Source: a virus
Virus record (IMG/VR): IMGVR_UViG_3300046517_002618
Location: 1-20,458 of that record
Reading direction: 5' to 3' (one strand)
Length of the DNA stretch: 20,458 nt
Shown: positions 9,026 to 15,682 of the stretch, piece by piece
Layout: each line of letters opens with the position of its first letter
How positions within the stretch are numbered: the first letter of the stretch is position 1
Made by a program: the position numbers and the translations under genes
Notes under the pieces: model-generated
Seen by the model: only the letters and a program-made list of their open reading frames with translations
Told to the model about the DNA's origin: nothing
Database searches by the model: none

Positions 9026-10729
9026 GTGGCATCAAGACCCAAGACCGAGAAGCTCTCCCCGGAGACCAGGGAGCGGCTGGCGCAGGAGATCCTTGCCTTC
9101 AAAGCTGCCAACGAGCCCCGGAACTGGGAAACCGACGCCTACAACAAGCAGCTCCCCCCTGATCATCCCCGGCATCACCTCCCCGACCCGAGAACAGGGA
9201 AGCGCTGCGGCTGCGACGGGGCTAACCCGGACTGGCAGACCTGGCTGCTGATGACCGGGCGGGGTTTCGGCAAGACCCGCACCGGAGCCAACTGGGCGGT
9301 CTCCAGAGCCCTCTCCGAGCCCGGTATCTGGGTCGCGGTCTGCGGACCTACCTTCGCCGATGTCAAGAACACCTGCTTCGAGGGTCCGAGCGGCATCAAG
9401 AACGTCGCGCAGCCCGGGGAAATCATCGATCATAACAAGAATGACCTGCGCATCACCTTGCGCAACGGCAGTATCATCCAGGGCTTCTCCGCCGAGAAAC
9501 CCGAGTCGATCCGTGGGTCTAACCTGGCTTACTGCTGGTTCGATGAGATGGGCATCATCCGCTACCCCGAGTTCTACGAGGCGGGGCTGCTTCCCGCTCT
9601 TCGCGTGAGCAAGGGCCAGCTGATGATCACCACCACCCCGCGTAATACCAAGCTGCTCCGCGAGATCATGAAGGAAGCGGAGACCAACCCCCGCAAGGTT
9701 CATTTCACTCACGCCACTTCCGCCGAGAACTGGAAAGCGGGCGGCGTCACCGAGATGATCGAGAGGGTCACCTCTAAATTCGAGGAAGGCTCGTTCCTGG
9801 AACGGCAGGAACTCCAGGGCGAGTTCATCGCGGAAGTCCCCGGGGCGCTGTTCCAGATGGAATGGTTCGATAAGTACCGGGTGGCTCCTGATGAAGTCCC
9901 GGATTTCCGCCGGGTAGTCGTCGCGGTGGACCCGGCAAGCTCCTCTTCTTTCAAATCCGACGAGACAGGGATCTCCGTCTGCGGCGAAGGAGAGGACCGG
10001 AACCTCTACACCCTGCAGGACTGTTCTTTGCAGGGCACTCCCGATCAGGTCATGGATGTCCTCATCGGGGCCTTCCACCGCTGGAATGCTGACCTGGTAG
10101 TCGGGGAGAAGAACGGAGTCGGGGACTATTTCAAGGGCATGCTCTACAACAAGAATCCCTATATCCCGTTTAAGTCCATCCAGGCGATGAACTCCAAGAA
10201 GATCCGCGCGCAGCCGATCTCCCCGCTTACCGAGCGAGGGCAGGTGCACATGGTGGGGAACCGCAGCACCTTCGAGGAGCTGGAGCGCCAGCTGTGCGCC
10301 CTGACTGCTTATGATGACCGGGTAAAAGCCCACGACGACCGGGCGGACGCGTGGGTCTATGCGATGCGCGAGCTGTGCGGGTTCGCGATGGTCAATTACA
10401 AGGAGATCTACGGGTTCTCCTCCTGCAAGGGCTGCGGGGAGGATGTCCATATTCTCAAGGACAAGGTGTGCAGGCGCTGCGGGGCGGCTGTTGATCCCAC
10501 CCCCCCGCAGCGGGACCCCAAGCACGCCAGATCAGCGGTGCGCTGGGCATCCGCGTATAACAGGACCTGCCCGCAGGGACATGAGTACCCGATGAAGCTG
10601 GGGAAATGCCCGGAATGCAGTCCCGATCCGAATGCCTACCTGGCGCAGATCGCAGCATTTACCAGCGCGGGGAACCAGGGATCACGGACCTACACGGGAA
10701 GGAACTGGCTTGCCGGACGAAGAATCTGA
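9026..10729 (+). CDS. terL: Terminase large subunit with C-terminal zinc fingers, 567 aa
   Basis: This is the DNA-packaging motor. The ATPase part has Walker A Thr-Gly-Arg-Gly-Phe-Gly-Lys-Thr at 77-84, Walker B Tyr-Cys-Trp-Phe-Asp-Glu at 169-174 and a Thr-Thr-Thr-Pro-Arg coupling motif at 202-206. The RNase-H-like nuclease has Asp302 (Val-Asp-Pro-Ala), Glu361 (Gly-Glu-Lys-Asn-Gly) and Asp437-Asp438/Asp441 as metal ligands. Unusually, residues 467-485 (Cys467-x2-Cys470, Cys482-x2-Cys485) and 515-531 (Cys515, His519, Cys528, Cys531) add two zinc sites after the nuclease. It starts at GTG 9026 behind GGAGG; the spacer is short. No small terminase subunit is recognised next to it. Confidence 0.95.
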   Translation: MASRPKTEKLSPETRERLAQEILAFKAANEPRNWETDAYNKQLPPDHPRHHLPDPRTGKRCGCDGANPDWQTWLLMTGRGFGKTRTGANWAVSRALSEPGIWVAVCGPTFADVKNTCFEGPSGIKNVAQPGEIIDHNKNDLRITLRNGSIIQGFSAEKPESIRGSNLAYCWFDEMGIIRYPEFYEAGLLPALRVSKGQLMITTTPRNTKLLREIMKEAETNPRKVHFTHATSAENWKAGGVTEMIERVTSKFEEGSFLERQELQGEFIAEVPGALFQMEWFDKYRVAPDEVPDFRRVVVAVDPASSSSFKSDETGISVCGEGEDRNLYTLQDCSLQGTPDQVMDVLIGAFHRWNADLVVGEKNGVGDYFKGMLYNKNPYIPFKSIQAMNSKKIRAQPISPLTERGQVHMVGNRSTFEELERQLCALTAYDDRVKAHDDRADAWVYAMRELCGFAMVNYKEIYGFSSCKGCGEDVHILKDKVCRRCGAAVDPTPPQRDPKHARSAVRWASAYNRTCPQGHEYPMKLGKCPECSPDPNAYLAQIAAFTSAGNQGSRTYTGRNWLAGRRI

Positions 10730-10733
10730 GAAG

Positions 10734-10946
10734 ATGACCCCGGAGCAGAAGGCGCTCCTGCGTGACCTTTTCGAGAGTCCCAAAGCATCCTGCCTGTACT
10801 GCGGGGGATATCATCTTCGCGCCTGCCCTCGCATTAAGAGGCAGGTCTGGACCGGCAACGGGAATCCTATTGAGGTAGAATACTGGCAGCAGGGTCAGTA
10901 TGACGACTCGGAAACTATATACCCGGAGGACGTTTTTGATGAGTGA
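10734..10946 (+). CDS. Small zinc-knuckle-like protein, 70 aa
   Basis: ATG at 10734 lies 4 nt after the terminase stop. A TTG at 10710 with a stronger Shine-Dalgarno (GGAAGGA) would add eight acidic residues and overlap terminase. A helix at the start (Thr-Pro-Glu-Gln-Lys-Ala-Leu-Leu) is followed by Cys-x2-Cys-Gly-Gly-Tyr-His-x3-Cys, a compact CCHC knuckle. An acidic tail follows. Zinc knuckles usually bind single-stranded nucleic acid or protein. The next gene overlaps its end by 8 nt. Confidence 0.7.
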   Translation: MTPEQKALLRDLFESPKASCLYCGGYHLRACPRIKRQVWTGNGNPIEVEYWQQGQYDDSETIYPEDVFDE

Positions 10947-11127
10947 CATGCCCGCCGACCCTTTCGGTCCCCCTGATGAGACGATCGCGATCATGCGAGG
11001 GCTTGCCCAGCTGCATTCCGCCGGGATGGTGGCAGGGCTCGCCGAGCATGTCATGACCCAGTTCATCTCGAATGTCTTCGTGGCGCTGTCGGTAGTGCAG
11101 AATGCCCAGGCGCAGACGGAGGATTAG
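10939..11127 (+). CDS. Small hypothetical protein, 62 aa
   Basis: ATG at 10939 has GGAGG (10925-10929) nine bases upstream, and overlaps the previous gene. An acidic Pro-rich start is followed by a long Ala/Leu/Met/Val helical region. No membrane segment is certain, but residues of about 40-56 are quite hydrophobic. It may be a small helical structural or regulatory protein. Another small gene begins within it at 11102. Confidence 0.65.
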   Translation: MSDMPADPFGPPDETIAIMRGLAQLHSAGMVAGLAEHVMTQFISNVFVALSVVQNAQAQTED

Positions 11128-11242
11128 GCGGCTGAAGTACGCCGTCTATCTCGGCGCGAGCTGCGTCTGTTCCGATTGCGGGCGGATTTACCCGACATTC
11201 AGCTGGCATGCGTGTCCTTACAGGAAAAACAGGGTAAGATGA
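11102..11242 (+). CDS. Basic small zinc-ribbon-like protein, 46 aa
   Basis: This frame overlaps both neighbours. ATG at 11102 gives an Arg-rich N-terminus (five Arg in a row), then Cys21-x-Cys23-x2-Cys26 and His36-x-Cys38, a possible zinc site. The Shine-Dalgarno for 11102 is poor. GGAGG at 11118-11122 lies nearer an in-frame CTG (11132), so the true start is uncertain. The stop TGA overlaps the next ATG (ATGA at 11239-11242), which supports use of the frame. Confidence 0.55.
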   Translation: MPRRRRRIRRLKYAVYLGASCVCSDCGRIYPTFSWHACPYRKNRVR

Positions 11243-11373
11243 ATTTGCCATCACTTGCGCGATCCAGGGTAATTTACGGTTGCTGGACATACGGGCAGGG
11301 ATGGCACTTGACTTTACCGGGGAATTCCTGGTATATATCTGATGATAGGATAATTACGTCCTGGAGGTGGTAG
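11239..11373 (+). CDS. Small Trp/Tyr-rich hypothetical protein, 44 aa
   Basis: ATG at 11239 overlaps the previous stop (ATGA) and has AGGGTAAG upstream. The product has four Trp and three Tyr in 44 residues, in short beta-like segments (Val-Ile-Tyr-Gly-Cys-Trp, then Trp-His-Leu-Thr-Leu). The stop TAG shares its last base with the GTG of the glycosyltransferase gene. No family is recognised. Local base composition is AT-richer than its neighbours. Confidence 0.6.
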   Translation: MNLPSLARSRVIYGCWTYGQGWHLTLPGNSWYISDDRIITSWRW

Positions 11374-12515
11374 TGCGGATCATCTTCCACTCGAATGCTC
11401 CGTGGAACGGATCCGGTTACGGCATCCAGACTGCGATGTTCGTGCCGAGGATCGCGAGTCTCGGGCACGAGATTACCATATCAAGCCCGTATTCTTTCGG
11501 CGGGAACGTGCTGGAATGGGAAGGCTTCCCAGTTCTCCCGTGTGCGCGTGATACCGCCGGGAATGACATCATCACGGCCAACTATGAGTATTTCGGCGCA
11601 GACCTGATGATCACCCTCTGCGATCCGTTCGGGCTGCTGAAATCCGCGCCGGAGCTGAAGCAGCTCAATCTCGCGATGTGGTTCCCGGTGGATACGGACC
11701 CGCTCGGCGAAGGGGACGTTGCCGTTCTCCGTGAGAGCCAGGCTGTTCCTATTGCCATATCCCGCTTCGGGGAGCGCATCTTGCGTTACGAGGGCGCGGA
11801 ACCTTTGTATGTCCCGCATGGCGTGGATACGGAGATCTTCTGCCCGGGAGATCCGGAACCCTACCGGGATACCGTCCCCGGGATAGGTAAAGATACGTTC
11901 GTTATCGGATTGTGCGCGATGAACCGGGACCCGAACAGGAAGGCGTTCGCAGAGCAGATGCTTGCCTTTGCGAGATTCCACGCCCGGCATCCGGACAGTT
12001 TCCTGGCGCTCCACACGACTCCCGTCGCGAATCCCGGGCTGAATCTTCACGGCATGGCGGCACGACTGGGGATCTCGGGTGCTATCGGATTCCCGGACGG
12101 TTATTCCTATGACATGGGGATGATTACCAGGGAGCAGCTCGCGGCCTGGTACCGGGGACTGGACGTGCTGAGCCTGTGCTCCTACGGGGAGGGCTTCGGG
12201 CTTCCCCTGATCGAGGCGCAAGCCTGCGGCATCCCGGTCATCACTACCGATGGTTCCGCGATGTCCGAGCTGTGCGGCGGCGGCTGGACGGTCGCGGGGA
12301 CCCCGTTCTGGGCAGCCGGGCACGGGGCGTGGTGGCAGCGCCCGGAAGCTGATGACATCGAGCAAGCCTACGAGATGGCGTTCCTGGCGCGGGAGGAAGG
12401 ACAGCTCCCCTGTAAGCCCGCTTATGATTTCGCCCAGCTGTTTGACGCCGACCGGGTGTTTGACCAGTACTGGATCCCGGTAATCCGGGCACTGGAAGAG
12501 CGGATAGGGAAGTAG
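11373..12515 (+). CDS. GT4-type (GT-B) glycosyltransferase, 380 aa
   Basis: Start is GTG 11373, overlapping the previous TAG by one base with GGAGG five bases upstream. The N-terminal domain opens with beta-Arg-Ile-Ile-Phe-His-Ser and a Gly-Ser-Gly-Tyr-Gly loop. The C-terminal domain has the EX7E motif, Glu273-Gly-Phe-Gly-Leu-Pro-Leu-Ile-Glu281, which binds the nucleotide-sugar donor, followed by Ala-x-Gly-x-Pro-Val-Ile. This is a retaining GT4-type enzyme that moves a sugar from a nucleotide donor. It is followed by a methyltransferase and a GT-A enzyme, so a decorated glycan on a virion protein or other phage target is likely. No signal peptide. Confidence 0.9.
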   Translation: MRIIFHSNAPWNGSGYGIQTAMFVPRIASLGHEITISSPYSFGGNVLEWEGFPVLPCARDTAGNDIITANYEYFGADLMITLCDPFGLLKSAPELKQLNLAMWFPVDTDPLGEGDVAVLRESQAVPIAISRFGERILRYEGAEPLYVPHGVDTEIFCPGDPEPYRDTVPGIGKDTFVIGLCAMNRDPNRKAFAEQMLAFARFHARHPDSFLALHTTPVANPGLNLHGMAARLGISGAIGFPDGYSYDMGMITREQLAAWYRGLDVLSLCSYGEGFGLPLIEAQACGIPVITTDGSAMSELCGGGWTVAGTPFWAAGHGAWWQRPEADDIEQAYEMAFLAREEGQLPCKPAYDFAQLFDADRVFDQYWIPVIRALEERIGK

Positions 12516-13144
12516 TGCCGCTTGCGCATGCCTACGACGGCAGTCAGGGCAAGATCATCATCACTCATCATGCCGGTTACCTGGATCGCCTGAGCCGCTG
12601 GAGTGATATCCAGGAGTACCTGCCGTACCTGCATGAGCAGGCATGCTCATATGAGAATGTCCGGGTACTGGAGCTGGGGGCACGCCGGGGTAATTCCACC
12701 ATGGCCTTCCTTGCTGCCGCAGAGAAGGCTGACGGGCACGTCACCTCTGTTGATATCGTCAACGTGATCCGTGATCCGAAAGGCATGATGCCCTGGTCCC
12801 GGAGCCGGAGATGGACATTCATCCACGGTGACGATATGGACGAGAAGATCCAGGCGCGGCTCCCTGCGCAGGTTGATGTGCTTTTCCTTGACACCTCTCA
12901 TGAGTATGAGCACACGCTCGCTGAGCTGAATACGTACATGCCCCGGGTCGCGCCCGGGGGGATAGCGCTGTTTCATGACACCCGCCTGCTCGGGTATAAA
13001 TGCCCTCGCGAGAATTATCCTGCAGTCCGGCTGGCGCTGGATGATTACTGCGAGAAGACGGGATTTTCCTGGGAGGATATCCCCGGGAAATACGGTCTCG
13101 GGGTGATTCGCATTGATAGGGAAATTGCTCATGCTGCTGGATAG
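12515..13144 (+). CDS. Class I SAM methyltransferase, 209 aa
   Basis: GTG at 12515 shares one base with the previous TAG. Motif I is Val-Leu-Glu-Leu-Gly-Ala-Arg-Arg-Gly at 51-59, binding S-adenosylmethionine. The acidic end of strand beta-2 is Ser-Val-Asp at 78-80. Leu-Phe-Leu-Asp-Thr-Ser-His-Glu-Tyr at 123-131 and Gly-Gly-Ile-Ala-Leu-Phe-His-Asp at 148-155 match the CmcI/TylF-like (Methyltransf_24) group, which includes O-methyltransferases of sugars and small molecules. Placed between two glycosyltransferases, methylation of a transferred sugar is the simplest idea, but it is not shown. Confidence 0.88.
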   Translation: MPLAHAYDGSQGKIIITHHAGYLDRLSRWSDIQEYLPYLHEQACSYENVRVLELGARRGNSTMAFLAAAEKADGHVTSVDIVNVIRDPKGMMPWSRSRRWTFIHGDDMDEKIQARLPAQVDVLFLDTSHEYEHTLAELNTYMPRVAPGGIALFHDTRLLGYKCPRENYPAVRLALDDYCEKTGFSWEDIPGKYGLGVIRIDREIAHAAG

Positions 13145-13256
13145 CGGCGAATTCGACTGGGAGAACCCGTGGCATCGCGAGGCATACCTCCGCGCCTGGG
13201 TCAGCGGCAAAGTACCTGCCGGGAAAACGGAGGAAGAATCACCTGATGACCGGTGA
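13131..13256 (+). CDS. Small acidic hypothetical protein, 41 aa
   Basis: This frame fills the gap between methyltransferase and second glycosyltransferase, overlapping them by 14 and 11 nt. ATG at 13131 has GGGA nine bases upstream. The peptide has Trp-Glu-Asn-Pro-Trp-His, an amphipathic helix with Arg-Ala-Trp, and an acidic tail (Glu-Glu-Glu-Ser-Pro-Asp-Asp). This looks like a short capping or docking peptide; no family is known. Evidence is position, overlap and sensible composition. Confidence 0.5.
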   Translation: MLLDSGEFDWENPWHREAYLRAWVSGKVPAGKTEEESPDDR

Positions 13257-13938
13257 CCTGCTGCTCATCGTGCCAAGCCGGGGGCGTCCGCAGAACATCG
13301 CCAGGCTGCTGGATGCAGTCCGCGCGACTGCGGGGATGGCAACTCATGTCCACGTTGCGGTAGATGACGATGATCCCGAGCTGTCCCGTTACGAATATGT
13401 CATGAAGCGCAGCGGCAGCTCCGGCGATGAGCTGGAGACCGGTGCTCGTAAGGGACTCGCGGACTGGACCAACGAGATTGCCGTCCGCCGGGCAGCTGAG
13501 TATCCTTTCCTCGCGTCTATCGGTGATGATCATGTTCCCCGTACTCCCGGATGGGATAAGGCACTGACTCGTGCTATCACCGATATGGGCGGGACGGGAT
13601 TCGCCTATCCCTGGGACGGCACCAGGGAGGACATTCCCGAGGCGGTCTTCATGTCCGGTGATATCGTAGGAGCACTCGGCTGGATGTGCCTGCCCGGATT
13701 GAAGCACTGGTATATCGATAACGTCTGGGCGGACCTCGGCAGGGGCGCGGGATGCCTGCGGCATCTGCGGGCTGTCGCGGTAGATCACGCCTGGAAGGCT
13801 GACCAGACGTCGAAAGATTCCGGGGAGAAGCTCGCTGCCGACCGCGAGGTGTATTACAAGTGGCGGAACTCGGAGCGCATGGCGGAAGATATCGCTACGG
13901 TCGCCAGGCTGCGGGAATCCCGCCTCCAGCCAGCTTGA
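13246..13938 (+). CDS. GT-A fold glycosyltransferase-like protein, 230 aa
   Basis: ATG at 13246 follows GGAGGAAG. The first strand and loop, Ile-Val-Pro-Ser-Arg-Gly-Arg-Pro at 8-15, resemble GT2-type nucleotide-sugar-binding starts. Asp40-Asp43 ends a later strand. Ile-Gly-Asp94-Asp95-His is the DxD-like metal and donor site. A conserved Asp-Asn-Val-Trp segment near 158-161 may hold the acceptor or catalytic base. It probably transfers a sugar from a UDP- or GDP-donor. It ends the coupled cassette that starts at 11373; the next gene follows a 67-bp gap. Confidence 0.82.
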   Translation: MTGDLLLIVPSRGRPQNIARLLDAVRATAGMATHVHVAVDDDDPELSRYEYVMKRSGSSGDELETGARKGLADWTNEIAVRRAAEYPFLASIGDDHVPRTPGWDKALTRAITDMGGTGFAYPWDGTREDIPEAVFMSGDIVGALGWMCLPGLKHWYIDNVWADLGRGAGCLRHLRAVAVDHAWKADQTSKDSGEKLAADREVYYKWRNSERMAEDIATVARLRESRLQPA

Positions 13939-14005
13939 TGCCGTTTTTTATTTATCCCGGCTTACGTGTCGGGGAAAATCATTAACCTGACACAAAGGAG
14001 AATGT
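13939..14005. promoter_or_regulatory. Intergenic gap with imperfect inverted repeat
   Basis: This 67-bp AT-richer gap has a six-T run near 13944 and an inverted repeat, GTGTC at 13966-13970 with GACAC at 13989-13993. With the next two bases, seven of eight positions pair. It ends with AAAGGAG ahead of the GTG at 14006. It may hold a weak terminator or a promoter for the structural genes, but no clear -35/-10 pair is visible. Confidence 0.35.
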
Positions 14006-14533
14006 GTGGCAATTGGTCGCGTCTATAACGTGGACCTCGGCACGACTATCACCGGGATCTCTATCGGGACCGGCGGTGTCGCCGGGGCTGAGCAGGTCCT
14101 CATGTACGGGGGTACTGCGGGAGAGTACAATATCTCCGCAATCCGCGTCAGCACATATTCTGCTGCGGGCGCTTCTTACCCGGCGAACGGGACGATCACC
14201 TGGCGGCTGCGCAGGGTCTCCGGGACTCTCTCCGGGATTCTCGTGGGGACCGCGACAGCATCCCCGATCTCCCAGTCCACGACTGCCGCCGCGAGCGCGT
14301 GGATTTTCTCCACGGCAAACGGATCGGGGACGGGGACATTCTCCGTCATGACCACCGCGCCCCTGTGGACGCAGACCACCCCGTGCACGGCAGGAGCTAA
14401 CTGGGGCGAATGGTTTACCCCGGGATTCGAGTTGAATGTGACCAACTCTACCCTGGCCCTTACCTATGAACTGGGTGCTGCGGGCACTACTTCCGCCGTG
14501 AACCTGGACTGCTCGCTGGTCATTTCCGAGTAA
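14006..14533 (+). CDS. Probable virion structural protein, 175 aa
   Basis: GTG at 14006 is preceded by AAAGGAG. The product is rich in Gly, Ser, Thr and Ala with alternating beta strands, little charge and no catalytic motif, typical of beta-sandwich virion components such as head decoration or tail-surface proteins. Two Cys residues (near residues 126 and 168) could pair. It starts the run of structural-type genes after the glycosyltransferase cassette, and its many Ser/Thr residues make it a candidate acceptor for that machinery. The exact role is unknown. Confidence 0.65.
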   Translation: MAIGRVYNVDLGTTITGISIGTGGVAGAEQVLMYGGTAGEYNISAIRVSTYSAAGASYPANGTITWRLRRVSGTLSGILVGTATASPISQSTTAAASAWIFSTANGSGTGTFSVMTTAPLWTQTTPCTAGANWGEWFTPGFELNVTNSTLALTYELGAAGTTSAVNLDCSLVISE

Positions 14534-14560
14534 GGCAGAACGGGCGAGGGGTAGCCTTTC

Positions 14561-15313
14561 ATGGGATGGTCTGTTCTCCAGTCTGCATCCGCCACTGCTG
14601 ATATTGCCGCCAATGCGACGATCGCCGCGACGTTCACCACGGCGAACTGCACCTCGGGCAGTAAGATCATCGCGATTGTCGCGGTCGGAGACAACAACAC
14701 CGGTATCACGGTGTCATCGGTTAAGGACGGCGCAAGTACCGCCTGGACGCAGCTTGCCGTCAAGGCGTACCCGAACGCCGATGGCAACCTCTACCTGTTC
14801 GCCTTGGATACCCCCGCCGGGGATGCCGGGATCAAGCCGACGCTTACCGCGACGACGGCTTCCGCATCCGGTGGCGCTGCGTCGATCCTGATCCAGGAAG
14901 TATCCGGGCTCCTCCCCGGGAATACGTCCGCGATGCTCGACGGATCTGCTGCAAGCATCAACGGCAGCACGGGGACCTCAACCGGGAGTCCCGGGTATTC
15001 CTCGGCAGCCGCCAGCGAGTACCTGACCGCGATCTACGGTGACTACGAGGATGTCATCGCCACCTGGTCGGATCCAGCCGGGTATACGGGCGCGACGGCG
15101 GGTCCGGGAAGTGCCGGGGCAGTCACCGGGCGGAATGCCACCAACATCTCCAACCTGGAGCTGGCATATAAGAACTCGACCGGAGGCAGCGAGTCCGCTT
15201 CATTCGGGATCAGCGGCGGCAACGTGAACTTCGCTGTCATGCTCGTCGCGTTCAAGCTGGCAGGTGCGGTTTCTCCTGGTCCCGGTTCCTCGTACTGGAT
15301 GAGTACTATGTGA
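14561..15313 (+). CDS. Ser/Thr/Gly/Ala-rich virion-type protein, 250 aa
   Basis: ATG at 14561 follows GAGGGG. The sequence alternates short beta strands with Ser/Thr/Ala/Gly-rich loops. It has a central low-complexity segment of Gly-Ser-Thr repeats around residues 125-150 and a C-terminal strand, Ala-Val-Met-Leu-Val-Ala-Phe-Lys-Leu, typical of phage proteins of the Ig-like or concanavalin-like type. It is probably a surface-exposed head or tail-associated protein. It shows no homology I can name with confidence. Its Ser/Thr content fits a glycosylation target. Confidence 0.65.
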   Translation: MGWSVLQSASATADIAANATIAATFTTANCTSGSKIIAIVAVGDNNTGITVSSVKDGASTAWTQLAVKAYPNADGNLYLFALDTPAGDAGIKPTLTATTASASGGAASILIQEVSGLLPGNTSAMLDGSAASINGSTGTSTGSPGYSSAAASEYLTAIYGDYEDVIATWSDPAGYTGATAGPGSAGAVTGRNATNISNLELAYKNSTGGSESASFGISGGNVNFAVMLVAFKLAGAVSPGPGSSYWMSTM

Positions 15314-15331
15314 CAGCGGTTAGGAGAGCGT

Positions 15332-15649
15332 GTGGCTGACAGCAGCATCACGGTCACCACGGCGGGAATCAAGTCCAGCTCACTGAACCAGCCGATGGAT
15401 CCGGGGTTGTACTGGCTCGCCCTGAAGATGGATACGGCGGGTACTACTGCTTCCCAGATCCGCTCCATCGTGGGTCCGTCACCCTACGTCCCGCAATCGG
15501 GATGGATTTCGACGGTGCCGGGTGCTGACTGCGCATGGCGTACCACCGGCTTGGGTGCCGGAGTGCTCCCGACTGCTGCGCCGTCTGGGATGACTTCGGT
15601 CGGAAGTACCGCTGGCGCTGTCCCGGGCGTCGGGGTGAAGATCTTCTAG
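15332..15649 (+). CDS. Small virion-type protein, 105 aa
   Basis: GTG at 15332 has GGAG seven bases upstream. It is a Gly/Ser/Thr/Ala-rich beta protein: Ser-Ile-Thr-Val-Thr-Thr-Ala at the start, then Leu-Tyr-Trp-Leu-Ala-Leu-Lys-Met and a C-terminus ending in Val-Lys-Ile-Phe. The pattern resembles the terminal domain of larger fibre- or decoration-type proteins, so it may be a stand-alone domain that packs with the 14561-15313 product. No specific family is recognised. Confidence 0.6.
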   Translation: MADSSITVTTAGIKSSSLNQPMDPGLYWLALKMDTAGTTASQIRSIVGPSPYVPQSGWISTVPGADCAWRTTGLGAGVLPTAAPSGMTSVGSTAGAVPGVGVKIF

Positions 15650-15682
15650 GAAGGTCACCTGGAGGAGTTAAGGAGCTAGTCC

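Noticed and set aside
9032-10525. 497-residue open frame antisense to the terminase gene
   Set aside because: Typical GC-rich antisense shadow of a long real gene; no domain and no start signal.
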